From the NCBI GenBank assembly GCA_947176965.1, contig CAMWSU010000021.1:1-35286 (forward strand): DNA of 35,286 bases, read 5' to 3'. Of the stretch, positions 8,572 to 17,046 are shown piece after piece (the stretch's first letter is position 1; each line of letters starts with the position of its first letter). The position numbers and the translations under genes are program-made. Source of the stretch: an uncultured Lachnospiraceae bacterium (GTDB lineage: Bacteria > Bacillota > Clostridia > Lachnospirales > Lachnospiraceae). The notes below the pieces were generated by a model, which saw only the letters and a program-made list of their open reading frames with translations, searched no databases and was not told where the DNA came from.

Positions 8572-9981
8572 TTATGAACCAGGCCTTTCCTTGTCACTCT
8601 GTATCCCCTTCTCCCCCGTTTCCTTTCCCTTTGCGCTTAACGCCTCCTGTTCCTTGGCGTTTTGCTCTTTTTCTTCCTGCTCTTTTTCTCTGATCTGCCG
8701 AAGACGCCTTGCCAGCTCACGCTTAATATCATTGTATCGGTTATCGTTGATCCAGTCGATCTCATCCACGGATTCGTCACTAAAGGAAAACTGATCGTTC
8801 TCCTCTACGTTTTCTGCACTCGGCTCATCCGCTCGGATACAGTCCAAATCGTCCTTGTCGAACTGTCTGAAATCATTGACTTTTTTGACAAGCAGACGCA
8901 CACTGTTTTTCGTCGTGTCAAACACGCCCGCACTGTCCAGATTCATAATGATCATACCGACCGGTACCGCGATGATCATGCCGACCACGCCAAAAAACCG
9001 ATAGCCGATATAGAGCAGCAGCAAGTTCGGAATCGGCTTGACGCCGATCGTATCTCCGATAAATTTCGGCTGTATCAATTGTCTGACCAACTGTCCGACA
9101 CCCCATATGATCAGCAGCCCGACCGCCATCTGATAATTCCCGGCAAAGATATGAAATGCCGCCCATGGCACTAGGACCGTTCCCGTACCGAACACCGGCA
9201 GCAGATCAAGAAACGCGATGAGCAGTGCCAGCAAAAATGCATACTTCACGCCGAGTATCATAAGCCCGACGACAAGCAGCAGATAAATCCACACCTCAAT
9301 TCGAAACTGCGCCAAAAAATAACCGCCGACGGAACGCTTCATTGTCCGAAAACCGATCTGCCATTTCTGTTGAATGGAGATCGGTATATGCATTCTGAAA
9401 TAACGATAGATTTCCTCTCTCTCCGCCACAAAATAGTAAGAGGAGATCAGGCACATGATCGTGCTGACGATCGCGCTCGGAATGCTCTTGACAAAATTGC
9501 CGACCGCGCTCATGGCAGGAGTACCCAGCTTATTCACAAAATCACCGATATAAGTACTCAGATTCTCATAAAAATCACCGAGCGTCGTCTGAACATTGCC
9601 GGGCAGCCGCTTATAGAATACATTCCATTTATCGCCTAAGCTATCCAGCTCCAGCTCAAAATCCTTCCAAATGTCAGGCAGGTCATGCAGCATGGCAGCG
9701 CCCTGCTTGAACAGCTCCGACACAAGCAGATACAGCGCCGCGCCGACCGCCGAGACCGCGAGCACAATGACGAATACCGACATTGCTTTGCGCCTGATCC
9801 GTAGTTTTTTCTCCAAAAAGCTCACAAGCGGATTCGCAATGGACGCAATGATCCAGCCGATGATGAACGGGACAAAAAACAAAATAACCTTGGGAACAAG
9901 CAGCACAACGAGCAGCAGCGCTCCGACCGCTATGACCAGATTGATGGCAATTTTCAAATACTGCTTGAAATCCTTATTCAT
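8572..9981 (-). CDS. AI-2E family (UPF0118) integral membrane protein
   Basis: 469 residues with an N-terminal helix pair, a soluble segment (about 90-165), and several further helices including LALLIAFLDLLPVFGTGTVLVPWA, a pattern characteristic of the AI-2E/PerM/YtvI family. The DLLPVFG stretch and the QPKFIGDTIGVKPIPNLLLLYIG stretch are family hallmarks. The last 90 residues are a charged tail rich in Glu, Lys and Gln, probably a cytosolic coiled coil. Members act as permeases or ion antiporters and one (YtvI) is linked to sporulation; the substrate here is unknown. The start overlaps the end of engB by eight bases. Confidence 0.85.
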   Translation of the reverse strand: MNKDFKQYLKIAINLVIAVGALLLVVLLVPKVILFFVPFIIGWIIASIANPLVSFLEKKLRIRRKAMSVFVIVLAVSAVGAALYLLVSELFKQGAAMLHDLPDIWKDFELELDSLGDKWNVFYKRLPGNVQTTLGDFYENLSTYIGDFVNKLGTPAMSAVGNFVKSIPSAIVSTIMCLISSYYFVAEREEIYRYFRMHIPISIQQKWQIGFRTMKRSVGGYFLAQFRIEVWIYLLLVVGLMILGVKYAFLLALLIAFLDLLPVFGTGTVLVPWAAFHIFAGNYQMAVGLLIIWGVGQLVRQLIQPKFIGDTIGVKPIPNLLLLYIGYRFFGVVGMIIAVPVGMIIMNLDSAGVFDTTKNSVRLLVKKVNDFRQFDKDDLDCIRADEPSAENVEENDQFSFSDESVDEIDWINDNRYNDIKRELARRLRQIREKEQEEKEQNAKEQEALSAKGKETGEKGIQSDKERPGS

Positions 9982-10579
9982 GCGCGTTCTCCTCCTGCTG
10001 CGACAAGCCCTCGATATAAGCGTTGATCTCGTCGCGCCCTTGTTTATTCAGGGCGGAAAACGGAAATACGAGCGTCTGTGCATCCGCGCCGATCCCTGTG
10101 CGGATCATATTCAGATGTTTTTGTACCTGACTGCGTTTGATCTTGTCCAGCTTAGTTGCAATGATGACCGGATGATACCCCTGCGACAAGATCCATTCAT
10201 ACATCTGACAGTCGTTTGCCGACGGTTCATGACGAATGTCGATCAGCAGAAAGATTGCTTTTAACTGCTTGGAGCGATGGAGATAGTTCTCCACCATCTT
10301 ACCCCATTTTCCCCTTGTCTCCTGAGAAACACCCGCGTAGCCGTAGCCGGGCAGATCGACATAATACAGGTTTTTATTAATGAGATAAAAATTGATCGTC
10401 TGTGTCTTTCCGGGTTTTTCGCTGACACGCGCAAACGCTTTGCGGTTCATCAGCGCATTGATCAGCGAAGATTTTCCCACATTGCTCTTTCCCGCGAAGG
10501 CGATCTCGGGATAGCGGTTTTCCGGAATCACACTGGTAATGCCGCACACCGTTTCAAGCTCCACACTTTTAATGACCAT
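9974..10579 (-). CDS. engB: ribosome biogenesis GTP-binding protein EngB/YsxC
   Basis: 201 residues, the normal length. GTPase motifs appear in order: G1 GKSNVGKSS, G3 DLPGYGYAGVS, G4 TKLDK and a G5-like SAL near FPFSALNKQG. YsxC/YihA GTPases help assemble the 50S ribosomal subunit in the cytosol and are usually essential. The gene overlaps the 3' end of lon by about eleven bases and the start of the AI-2E-type gene by eight, so the lon–engB–AI-2E genes form a tightly coupled operon. The lon–engB adjacency is standard in Firmicutes. Confidence 0.95.
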   Translation of the reverse strand: MVIKSVELETVCGITSVIPENRYPEIAFAGKSNVGKSSLINALMNRKAFARVSEKPGKTQTINFYLINKNLYYVDLPGYGYAGVSQETRGKWGKMVENYLHRSKQLKAIFLLIDIRHEPSANDCQMYEWILSQGYHPVIIATKLDKIKRSQVQKHLNMIRTGIGADAQTLVFPFSALNKQGRDEINAYIEGLSQQEENAHE

Positions 10580-13022
10580 CCTGTCCCGTCTCCCTTTTTA
10601 CAAAAGCCCGCTCAATGACCTCGTCCATGGACTCCACAAAATAAATCCGCAGACCGTCCGTAATTTCTTTGGAGATTTCCTCCACGTCCTTTTTATTTTC
10701 TTTCGGTACAAGCACCGTGCCGATGCCTGCCGTCTTTGCCGCAAGAAGTTTTTCTTTTAACCCGCCGATCGGCAGCACACGCCCGCGCAGCGTGATCTCT
10801 CCGGTCATCGCAACATCCGCCCTGACCGGAATGCCCGTGATGGCAGAGAGCATGGCGGTCGCCATGGTAATGCCCGCGCTCGGCCCGTCCTTGGGCACCG
10901 CGCCCTCCGGAATATGAATATGAAAATCATGCTTCTTAAAGCAGTCCGCCGCAATGTGGTACTGTTTGCCGACGGAACGGATGTAACTGATCCCCGCCAT
11001 TGCGGATTCTTTCATGACGTCGCCCAATTGACCGGTCAGCTCAATCTCTCCCTTTCCGGGCATCTTATTGACTTCGATCTGCAAGGTATCGCCGCCGACG
11101 CTTGTCCAAGCCAGTCCTCTGACAATTCCGACCTCATCCGTCTCATTCCGCTTATCGGGATGATACTTGATTTTTCCAAGGTACTTCTCCAGATTCGCCG
11201 TCCGCACATGGATAGATTTCTTTTTTGACTGAATCAGTTCGCGTGCTGCCTTGCGGCAAATATCACCGATCTTGCGCTCCAGATCACGGACGCCCGCCTC
11301 GCGCGTATAACCCCGTATGATCTCCTTTAACACGCCGTCGCTGACGGTGAGCATATCGTCCTTCATTCCATTTTTCCTGAACTGCTTTTTCAGCAGATGC
11401 TCCTTGGCAATATGGAACTTCTCATTCGCCGTATAGCTCGTGACCTCGATCACTTCCATACGGTCTAACAGGGGGCGTGGTATCGTCTCTGTCGTATTCG
11501 CCGTTGCAATAAAGAACACCTCGGAAAGATCGACCGGAAGCTCAATATAATGATCCCGGAAATTCGCGTTCTGCTCGCTGTCAAGTACCTCGAGAAGCGC
11601 GGAGGACGTGTCTCCCTTGTAATCACTGCTCACCTTATCGATCTCATCCAGCAGCATCAGCGGATTTTTTACGCCCGCCTGACGCAAACCATTGATGATC
11701 CGACCGGGCATCGCACCAACATAGGTCTTACGGTGTCCGCGGATCTCCGCTTCATCGCGCACGCCGCCTAAGCAGATGCGTACATATTTTTTATTCAATG
11801 CCTCCGCGACGGAGCGCGCAATCGAGGTTTTTCCCGTTCCCGGCGGTCCGACTAAGCAGAGGATCGTGCTGTCACTGTGATCCGTCATGCAGCGCACGGC
11901 AAGAAATTCCAAAATGCGCTCCTTAACTTTCTCCAGACCGAAATGGTCTCTGTCTAAGATTTCTTCCGCATGGTCAATGTCCCGGTTATCCTTTGACATC
12001 TTATCCCACGGCAACTCTAAGAGTGTCTCGATATATCCCCGCTCGACCGCACTCTCCGAGCTGCTTGTGGCAACACTCTTAAAGCGGGCGATCTCCTTTC
12101 GTATCCGCTCTTTGACCTCCTTTTTGGCCTTGAGCTTCCCGACCGCCTCCTCAAACTGCTCCGCGTCGGAAAATGTTCTGTCGTCCCCAAGCTCCTCCCG
12201 GATATAGCCGAGCTGTTCCCGCAGCACATATTCGCGCTGGTTCTTATCGACGCGCTGCTTGACGCCCTCCGTCAGCTTGAGCTTGATCTTTGCAATCTCG
12301 ACCTCTCTGTAGATCAGATCAATGGCAATCCGGTAGCGTTCCGCCTTATCGACAGCCTCAAGAACGCTCTGCTTCTCCGGCGTGGGAAGCGGCATATTCA
12401 TGATCGCTGCATCCACGATCTTTCCGACGTCCCGCAATGCTTCCAAGCGGAATCCGATCGCTTTTCCCACTTTCGGGTGAAAAAGCGCATACTGACCCAT
12501 CAATTCCTTGATATGGGATATATATGCTGCCTGCTCCGTCTCCGTTAATCCGGCTTCCTGCATCATCTCCGCCGACTCGGTTTCCTGTGCAGTCTCCGGC
12601 GACTCCGTCTCCTGTGTGGTTTCCGATGACCCGGTTTCCTGTACCATCGCCGGCGACTCAGTTTCCTCGCCGCACACCGTCACCTCGGCTTCAAGATAAG
12701 CCTTTTCCCCCTCCTCCACGGTATTCAGCCCGTTTAAGCGCGCCCTGACTGTTCCCTCTGCAAGCACGCGGACAATATTTCCCTGCATCCTGCTGACCTG
12801 ACGGACCATGACGATCGTACCTATATGATACAGATCCTCCCTTTGAGGTTCTTCCGTGCTCGCATCCCTCTGCGTGAGAACCATCAGTTCCCCGTTTCCT
12901 TTTATTGCTTTTTCTACTGCCTGAACGGAGTATTCTCTTTGCACATCAAAATGGAGTACCATATTCGGAAATACCGTCAGATCGCGCAGCGCGACCATAG
13001 GCAATCTTTTTTCTTTTTCCAA
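10569..13022 (-). CDS. lon: ATP-dependent protease Lon
   Basis: 817 residues: N-terminal substrate-binding domain, AAA+ domain and serine-lysine protease domain. Walker A is GPPGTGKT at residues 392-399, Walker [10 protein letters not shown] near 455-463, catalytic Ser715 in PKDGPSAG and Lys758 in GGLKEK. It degrades misfolded and regulatory proteins in the cytosol. The N domain carries an unusual acidic insert at about residues 118-159 made of a 9-residue repeat rich in Glu, Thr and Ser, encoded by a 27-bp tandem repeat. It is downstream of clpX across a 171-base gap that holds a palindromic repeat and is followed directly by engB. Confidence 0.97.
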   Translation of the reverse strand: MEKEKRLPMVALRDLTVFPNMVLHFDVQREYSVQAVEKAIKGNGELMVLTQRDASTEEPQREDLYHIGTIVMVRQVSRMQGNIVRVLAEGTVRARLNGLNTVEEGEKAYLEAEVTVCGEETESPAMVQETGSSETTQETESPETAQETESAEMMQEAGLTETEQAAYISHIKELMGQYALFHPKVGKAIGFRLEALRDVGKIVDAAIMNMPLPTPEKQSVLEAVDKAERYRIAIDLIYREVEIAKIKLKLTEGVKQRVDKNQREYVLREQLGYIREELGDDRTFSDAEQFEEAVGKLKAKKEVKERIRKEIARFKSVATSSSESAVERGYIETLLELPWDKMSKDNRDIDHAEEILDRDHFGLEKVKERILEFLAVRCMTDHSDSTILCLVGPPGTGKTSIARSVAEALNKKYVRICLGGVRDEAEIRGHRKTYVGAMPGRIINGLRQAGVKNPLMLLDEIDKVSSDYKGDTSSALLEVLDSEQNANFRDHYIELPVDLSEVFFIATANTTETIPRPLLDRMEVIEVTSYTANEKFHIAKEHLLKKQFRKNGMKDDMLTVSDGVLKEIIRGYTREAGVRDLERKIGDICRKAARELIQSKKKSIHVRTANLEKYLGKIKYHPDKRNETDEVGIVRGLAWTSVGGDTLQIEVNKMPGKGEIELTGQLGDVMKESAMAGISYIRSVGKQYHIAADCFKKHDFHIHIPEGAVPKDGPSAGITMATAMLSAITGIPVRADVAMTGEITLRGRVLPIGGLKEKLLAAKTAGIGTVLVPKENKKDVEEISKEITDGLRIYFVESMDEVIERAFVKRETGQDGH
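12547..12669 (-). repeat. 27-bp imperfect tandem repeat inside lon
   Basis: On the plus strand four full 27-base units begin at 12547, 12574, 12601 and 12628, with a partial unit at 12655-12669. Each carries a conserved core close to GGTTTCCTGT. As 27 is a multiple of three the frame is kept, giving nine-residue units such as ETESPETAQ in the Lon N domain. Units differ by several bases, so the array is diverged but could still vary in copy number between strains. Confidence 0.85.
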
Positions 13023-13052
13023 GCGTTTCTCTCCTTATTGTTCTATTCATCT

Positions 13053-13175
13053 GAGGAAGCGCTGATGAAATCAGCACTTCCTCAGAGCCTCCGGCGGATA
13101 CACACGGATTTGCAGAGGTATATGCCGCTTCACGTCGCAAATCCGATGCGGGAAACGCTTTTTTCAGCGTTTCCC
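13053..13175 (+). repeat. dispersed palindromic repeat, family A copy 1 (clpX–lon gap)
   Basis: It begins with an imperfect hairpin (GAGGAAGCGCTGAT at 13053-13066 paired with 13070-13083, one mismatch), has an internal pair CGGATTTGC (13105-13113) with GCAAATCCG (13137-13145), and ends with a perfect 10-bp hairpin, GGGAAACGCT (13150-13159) with AGCGTTTCCC (13166-13175). The outer sequence motifs recur at 27259-27326 and partly at 20047-20119. There is no coding frame that looks real. It separates clpX from lon and may act as an mRNA processing or attenuation element. Confidence 0.75.
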
Positions 13176-13193
13176 AAAAGCAGAAAACGCCGC

Positions 13194-14501
13194 CTAGCTT
13201 GGACGACGTTTTTCCATCTCATCATTCTCATTCCGCTCGCCGCCTTCAATACGGCCTCCCGCATGAATGACCATTGGCTCACTATTCCCTTCCACAACTT
13301 CTTTTGTGATGACGCACTCCTCAATGGATTCGTCGGACGGGATTTCAAACATGACATCCATCATGGCATTTTCCATAATGGAACGCAGCCCTCTCGCGCC
13401 CGTCTTTCGCTCCATCGCTTTTTGCGCGATCGCGTCGATCGCCTCCGGTTCAAATCTGAGGCGCACATTATCAAAGCCAAGCAGCTTTTGGTATTGTTTG
13501 ATCAGCGCGTTCTTCGGCTCCGTCAGAATGCGCTTCAATGCCTTCGCATCCAGTCCTTCCAACGCGACGTTGATCGGCATACGACCGATAAACTCCGGGA
13601 TCAGACCGAACTTCACCAGATCCTGCGGTGTCACCTCCCGCAAAAGCTGACCGATCTCTTTCTCGGATTTGCTCGCAATCTCTGCATTAAAACCGATGGA
13701 CTTGCGATCAAGTCTTGTCTCTACGATCTTTTCCAGCCCGTCAAAAGCTCCTCCGCAGATAAAAAGAATATTTGTCGTGTCAATCTGTAACAGTTCCTGA
13801 TGCGGATGCTTTCTTCCGCCCTGCGGCGGTACGGATGCAACCGTTCCCTCAATGATCTTTAAGAGCGCCTGCTGTACACCCTCACCGGACACGTCTCTCG
13901 TAATGGAAACGTTTTCGCTCTTCTTGGTGATCTTATCAATCTCATCAATATAAATAATACCGTACTGCGCACGTTCAACCTCATAATCTGCCGCCTGAAT
14001 GAGCTTTAAGAGAATATTCTCCACGTCCTCACCGACATAACCAGCCTCCGTCAGCGTCGTTGCGTCCGCGATCGCGAACGGTACATTGATAATCTTTGCC
14101 AGCGTCTGCGCAAGGTACGTCTTGCCCGAACCGGTCGGTCCGATCATGATGATATTGCTTTTCTGCAGCTCCACGCCGTCGTCATCTTCCGGCGCCAGCA
14201 CCCGCTTAAAGTGATTGTAAACCGCCACGGACAGTACTTTTTTGGCTGCTTCCTGTCCGATGACATACTCATCGAGAAACTTTTTGATCTCTGCGGGTTT
14301 GATCAGATTAATATCAAGCTCCGGTGATTGAACGGCTTCCATCTCTTCCTCTTCTTCCTCGATGATGTCAGCGCAAATGTCCACACACTCGTCGCAGATA
14401 AATACTCCTGCCGGACCTGCGATCAATTTTTTTACCTGTCCCTGCGTTTTGCCGCAAAAGGAACATCTAATATTTTTTTCGTCTGAATTTTTTGAACCCA
14501 T
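13194..14501 (-). CDS. clpX: ATP-dependent Clp protease ATP-binding subunit ClpX
   Basis: 435 residues from the ATG at 14501, which lies about ten bases after GAGGAA; a GTG nine codons upstream is less likely. The N-terminal zinc-binding domain has Cys13, Cys16, Cys36 and Cys39. The AAA+ domain shows Walker A GPTGSGKT, Walker [10 protein letters not shown], the [14 protein letters not shown] segment, and sensor 2 in [10 protein letters not shown]. ClpX unfolds tagged proteins and feeds them to ClpP. It lies about 90 bases downstream of clpP. The C-terminal tail after the AAA+ fold is short and acidic. Confidence 0.97.
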   Translation of the reverse strand: MGSKNSDEKNIRCSFCGKTQGQVKKLIAGPAGVFICDECVDICADIIEEEEEEMEAVQSPELDINLIKPAEIKKFLDEYVIGQEAAKKVLSVAVYNHFKRVLAPEDDDGVELQKSNIIMIGPTGSGKTYLAQTLAKIINVPFAIADATTLTEAGYVGEDVENILLKLIQAADYEVERAQYGIIYIDEIDKITKKSENVSITRDVSGEGVQQALLKIIEGTVASVPPQGGRKHPHQELLQIDTTNILFICGGAFDGLEKIVETRLDRKSIGFNAEIASKSEKEIGQLLREVTPQDLVKFGLIPEFIGRMPINVALEGLDAKALKRILTEPKNALIKQYQKLLGFDNVRLRFEPEAIDAIAQKAMERKTGARGLRSIMENAMMDVMFEIPSDESIEECVITKEVVEGNSEPMVIHAGGRIEGGERNENDEMEKRRPS

Positions 14502-14591
14502 ATCAGCGCTATTCCTCTGCCCTTTCACACATAGTCATCCCTGTTTTAAGTCCGTACGGCGGTGCAAAGAACCTCCGCTTACCGCCTGCCA

Positions 14592-15197
14592 TCATGATTC
14601 AGCAGCGTCGGTGTCGGCTCTTTTCTCCATGACCGCATCGATCAAACCGTACTCCTTTGCCTCCTCAGCCGTTTTCCAGTTATCTCTCTCGGTATCTGCC
14701 ACGATCTCCTCGTAAGGTCTCCCTGTATTGGCCGCTAACAGCCTGTTCAGTTTTTCCTTTGTGCGCTGCATATGCTTTGCCGCGATCTCAATCTCCGTTG
14801 CCTGTCCCTGTGCTCCTCCGAGCGGCTGATGGATCATGATCTCGGCATTCGGGAGCGCCAGACGCTTGCCCTTTGCGCCTCCTGCAAGGAGGAATGCACC
14901 CATGCTTGCCGCCATGCCGATACACATGGTGGATACGTCGCATTTGATATACTGCATGGTATCATAGATCGCCATTCCTGCCGTCACGGAACCTCCCGGA
15001 CTGTTAATGTAAAGATGAATATCCTTATCGGGATCCTCCGCCTCAAGGAACAAAAGCTGTGCTACAACAATACTTGCAGAGGTATCGTTGACTTCCTCTC
15101 CCAAAAAGATGATCCGCTCCTTCAATAATCTTGAGTAAATGTCGTAGGAACGCTCCCCACGGCTTGTCTGCTCGATGACATATGGCACTAAGCTCAT
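14592..15197 (-). CDS. clpP: ATP-dependent Clp protease proteolytic subunit ClpP
   Basis: 201 residues, the usual length. The Ser-His-Asp triad is visible as Ser98 in GMAASMGAF, His123 in MIHQPLGG and Asp172 in TERDNW. The start at 15197 follows AAGGAGG by about eight bases. ClpP forms the tetradecameric peptidase chamber used by ClpX. It is between tig and clpX with gaps of less than 100 bases, the standard order in Clostridia and bacilli, and is probably co-transcribed with them. Confidence 0.97.
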   Translation of the reverse strand: MSLVPYVIEQTSRGERSYDIYSRLLKERIIFLGEEVNDTSASIVVAQLLFLEAEDPDKDIHLYINSPGGSVTAGMAIYDTMQYIKCDVSTMCIGMAASMGAFLLAGGAKGKRLALPNAEIMIHQPLGGAQGQATEIEIAAKHMQRTKEKLNRLLAANTGRPYEEIVADTERDNWKTAEEAKEYGLIDAVMEKRADTDAAES

Positions 15198-15224
15198 TGA
15201 CCATGACCTCCTTATATAGGAATT

Positions 15225-16511
15225 TTATTTCTCCTTTGCCTTTTCTACAACAAAGTCAACCGCCTTCTTGACAACAACGTCAAGCATCAGCTCTTTCTTT
15301 TCCCGCTCGCCGAGCATCTCTTTCACCTTGGCTGCTTCCATCTGGTAGATCTCCGCCAGCCTTTCGACCTCTTTCTCGTAGTCGGCGTCATCCGTCGTCA
15401 TATTCTCCGCCTTGGCAACCGCCTCCAGCACCAGTCTGGACTGAATCCGCTTTAACGCGGTCGGTTTGATCTGCTCCAGCATTTTTTCATTTGTCAATCC
15501 GGTGAACTGGTAATACTGCTCCAGTGTCAGTCCCTGCATGGAAAGACGCTGCGCAAAATCATCCACCATCTGTCTCTGCTGTGTCTCTAACATCGGATCG
15601 GGAATGTCCATCTTCGCGTCGGCAATGATCGCCTCAATGACTGCCTCTTCCTTTTTATCTTTCGCCTCCGTCTCTTTCTTCTCCGCCAGCTTCTTCTTTA
15701 CATCTTCTCTGTACTCTGCCAGCGTCTCGAATTCGGAAACCTCGCTTGCAAACTCGTCGTCCAGCTCAGGAAGCTCTTTCTCCTTGATCTCCTTTACCGT
15801 ACATTTGAATACGGCAGCCTTTCCCTTCAACTCTTCCGCCTGATAATTCTCCGGGAATGTCACATTCACTTCGATCTCTTTATTCAACTCGGCACCGATC
15901 AACTGCTCCTCAAAGCCGGGGATGAATGCGCCGGAGCCGATCGTCAGCGGATAGTTCTCACCCTTTCCGCCCGCGAACGCCACACCGTCTACAAATCCCT
16001 CAAAATCAAGGATCGTCATATCGTCGTCCTTTACCGCTCTGTCTTCTACCGTGATCTCTCGCGCGTTGCTCTCTCTTTCCTTATTGATCTCCGCGTCGAT
16101 CTCCTCATCCGTTACCTCAGTGGAAATCTTCTCAATCTGAACGCCTTTATATTTACCGAGAGAAACCTCCGGCTTTAATGCAACAGTCGCCGTAAAAATA
16201 AAGGGCTTGCCCTCCTCTACCTGTACCACCTCGATGGACGGCTGGGAAACGATCTCTTCCTCGCACTCCTCCAATGCATTGGCATATGCCTGCGGGATCA
16301 GCTCATTGGCGGCATCCTCATAGAACACGCCCTTGCCGTACATCTGCTCTATCATTTTGCGGGGTACCTTGCCCTTACGGAAACCCGGAATGCTGATCTT
16401 ATTCTTTGCTTTCTGGTATGCGGATTCAATCGCTTTGCCCAATTCCTCCGCGGAAGCTTCAATCGTAAGCTTTGCCATATTTTTCTCCAGTTTTTCAACC
16501 TGTAAACTCAT
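15225..16511 (-). CDS. tig: trigger factor (ribosome-associated chaperone and prolyl isomerase)
   Basis: 428 residues from the ATG at 16511, preceded by AAGGAGG at good spacing; earlier in-frame ATGs lack this site. The ribosome-docking signature GFRKGK is at residues 43-48. An FKBP-type prolyl isomerase domain follows at about 150-235 (LDFEGFVDGVAF ... IPGFEEQLIG). The C-terminal half is long, charged and helical, as in the chaperone arms. Trigger factor binds nascent chains at the ribosome exit. It is the first gene of the tig–clpP–clpX group; a TATACT element lies at 16573-16578 upstream. Confidence 0.96.
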   Translation of the reverse strand: MSLQVEKLEKNMAKLTIEASAEELGKAIESAYQKAKNKISIPGFRKGKVPRKMIEQMYGKGVFYEDAANELIPQAYANALEECEEEIVSQPSIEVVQVEEGKPFIFTATVALKPEVSLGKYKGVQIEKISTEVTDEEIDAEINKERESNAREITVEDRAVKDDDMTILDFEGFVDGVAFAGGKGENYPLTIGSGAFIPGFEEQLIGAELNKEIEVNVTFPENYQAEELKGKAAVFKCTVKEIKEKELPELDDEFASEVSEFETLAEYREDVKKKLAEKKETEAKDKKEEAVIEAIIADAKMDIPDPMLETQQRQMVDDFAQRLSMQGLTLEQYYQFTGLTNEKMLEQIKPTALKRIQSRLVLEAVAKAENMTTDDADYEKEVERLAEIYQMEAAKVKEMLGEREKKELMLDVVVKKAVDFVVEKAKEK

Positions 16512-16572
16512 TTTGCGTTTTTCCTCCTTCATACCGCTGGGCATCTAACCCCATACGCATAGTCATTGTAAG

Positions 16573-16578
16573 AGTATA
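16573..16578 (-). promoter_or_regulatory. candidate -10 element for the tig operon
   Basis: The reverse strand reads GATATACTC, a good -10 (TATACT), about 62 bases before the tig start. The -35 region seventeen bases upstream reads TGGTCT, a weak match, so the promoter may need an activator or be only moderate. Confidence 0.4.
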
Positions 16579-16624
16579 TCATAGTTCTAACGAAAAGACC
16601 AGTATTTTTTTCCATACAATAAAA

Positions 16625-16661
16625 TAAGAGACAGCCGCCGCTCTTTGGCTGCTGTCTCTTA
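16625..16661 (-). terminator. terminator after the Cys-rich lipoprotein gene
   Basis: TAAGAGACAGC and GCTGTCTCTTA make a perfect 11-bp stem at 16625-16635 and 16651-16661. On the reverse strand it is followed by TTTTATTG. It lies 42 bases past the small lipoprotein stop and upstream of the tig promoter. Confidence 0.7.
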
Positions 16662-16702
16662 TGTTGGATTTTTCTTTTACCGATTAAAATCCCTTTGGCA
16701 TT

Positions 16703-16900
16703 TTACTGGAACCAGGAATTGATCTCGGCCTCGCAATCGCTGCAGTAATGGATCTCCTCACCCAAAATGGTCTCGGTCTTGCACTTCTTAACCTCTCCGC
16801 AGAAATCGCACTCTACCTTCTTGCCGCATCCTACAGCGCTTAATGCTACCATGGTCATCATACCTACGATCGCAGCCGCTCTTGCCAGTTTCTTCTTCAT
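16703..16900 (-). CDS. small Cys-rich lipoprotein
   Basis: 65 residues from the ATG at 16900, eight or so bases after GAGGAGGG. The N-terminus is basic (MKKKLARAAA), followed by a hydrophobic stretch and the lipobox-like AVGC, so Cys25 should be lipidated and the protein anchored outside the membrane. The short mature part has CDFC, a single Cys in KKCK, and YCSDC, a pattern like a compact zinc ribbon. Known families with this architecture are not recalled. It has its own terminator and is separated from the upstream ABC gene by a hairpin-rich 146-base gap. Confidence 0.75.
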   Translation of the reverse strand: MKKKLARAAAIVGMMTMVALSAVGCGKKVECDFCGEVKKCKTETILGEEIHYCSDCEAEINSWFQ

Positions 16901-16941
16901 GTACTTTGCCCTCCTCATAGCTATATGGTAATAATTTTAGA

Positions 16942-17036
16942 AGCGTTATGATCATGAATCTGCAATTCATGATCGGCATTCGGCGCTCGCCGAATGAGGA
17001 AACTCATCCTTCTCGCTAACGCTCACTATATCATAA
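16942..17036 (-). repeat. multi-hairpin element between ABC gene and small lipoprotein gene
   Basis: Several perfect pairs are nested here: GATCATGAAT (16950-16959) with ATTCATGATC (16965-16974), CATTCGGCG (16977-16985) with CGCCGAATG (16988-16996), and ATGAG with CTCAT around 16994-17007. An outer stem pairs AGCGTTA (16942-16948) with TAACGCT (17017-17023), with a competing pair TTATGAT (16946-16952) and ATCATAA (17030-17036). On the reverse strand it contains GTGAGCGTTAG, also found in the element at 21041-21126. It may terminate or regulate the transcript entering the small lipoprotein gene. Confidence 0.65.
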
Positions 17037-17046
17037 TCAAAACGCG

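Noticed and set aside
12547-12669. Regularly spaced repeats in lon considered as a CRISPR array
   Set aside because: Units are contiguous 27-mers without spacers and lie in frame inside a protease gene; no cas genes.
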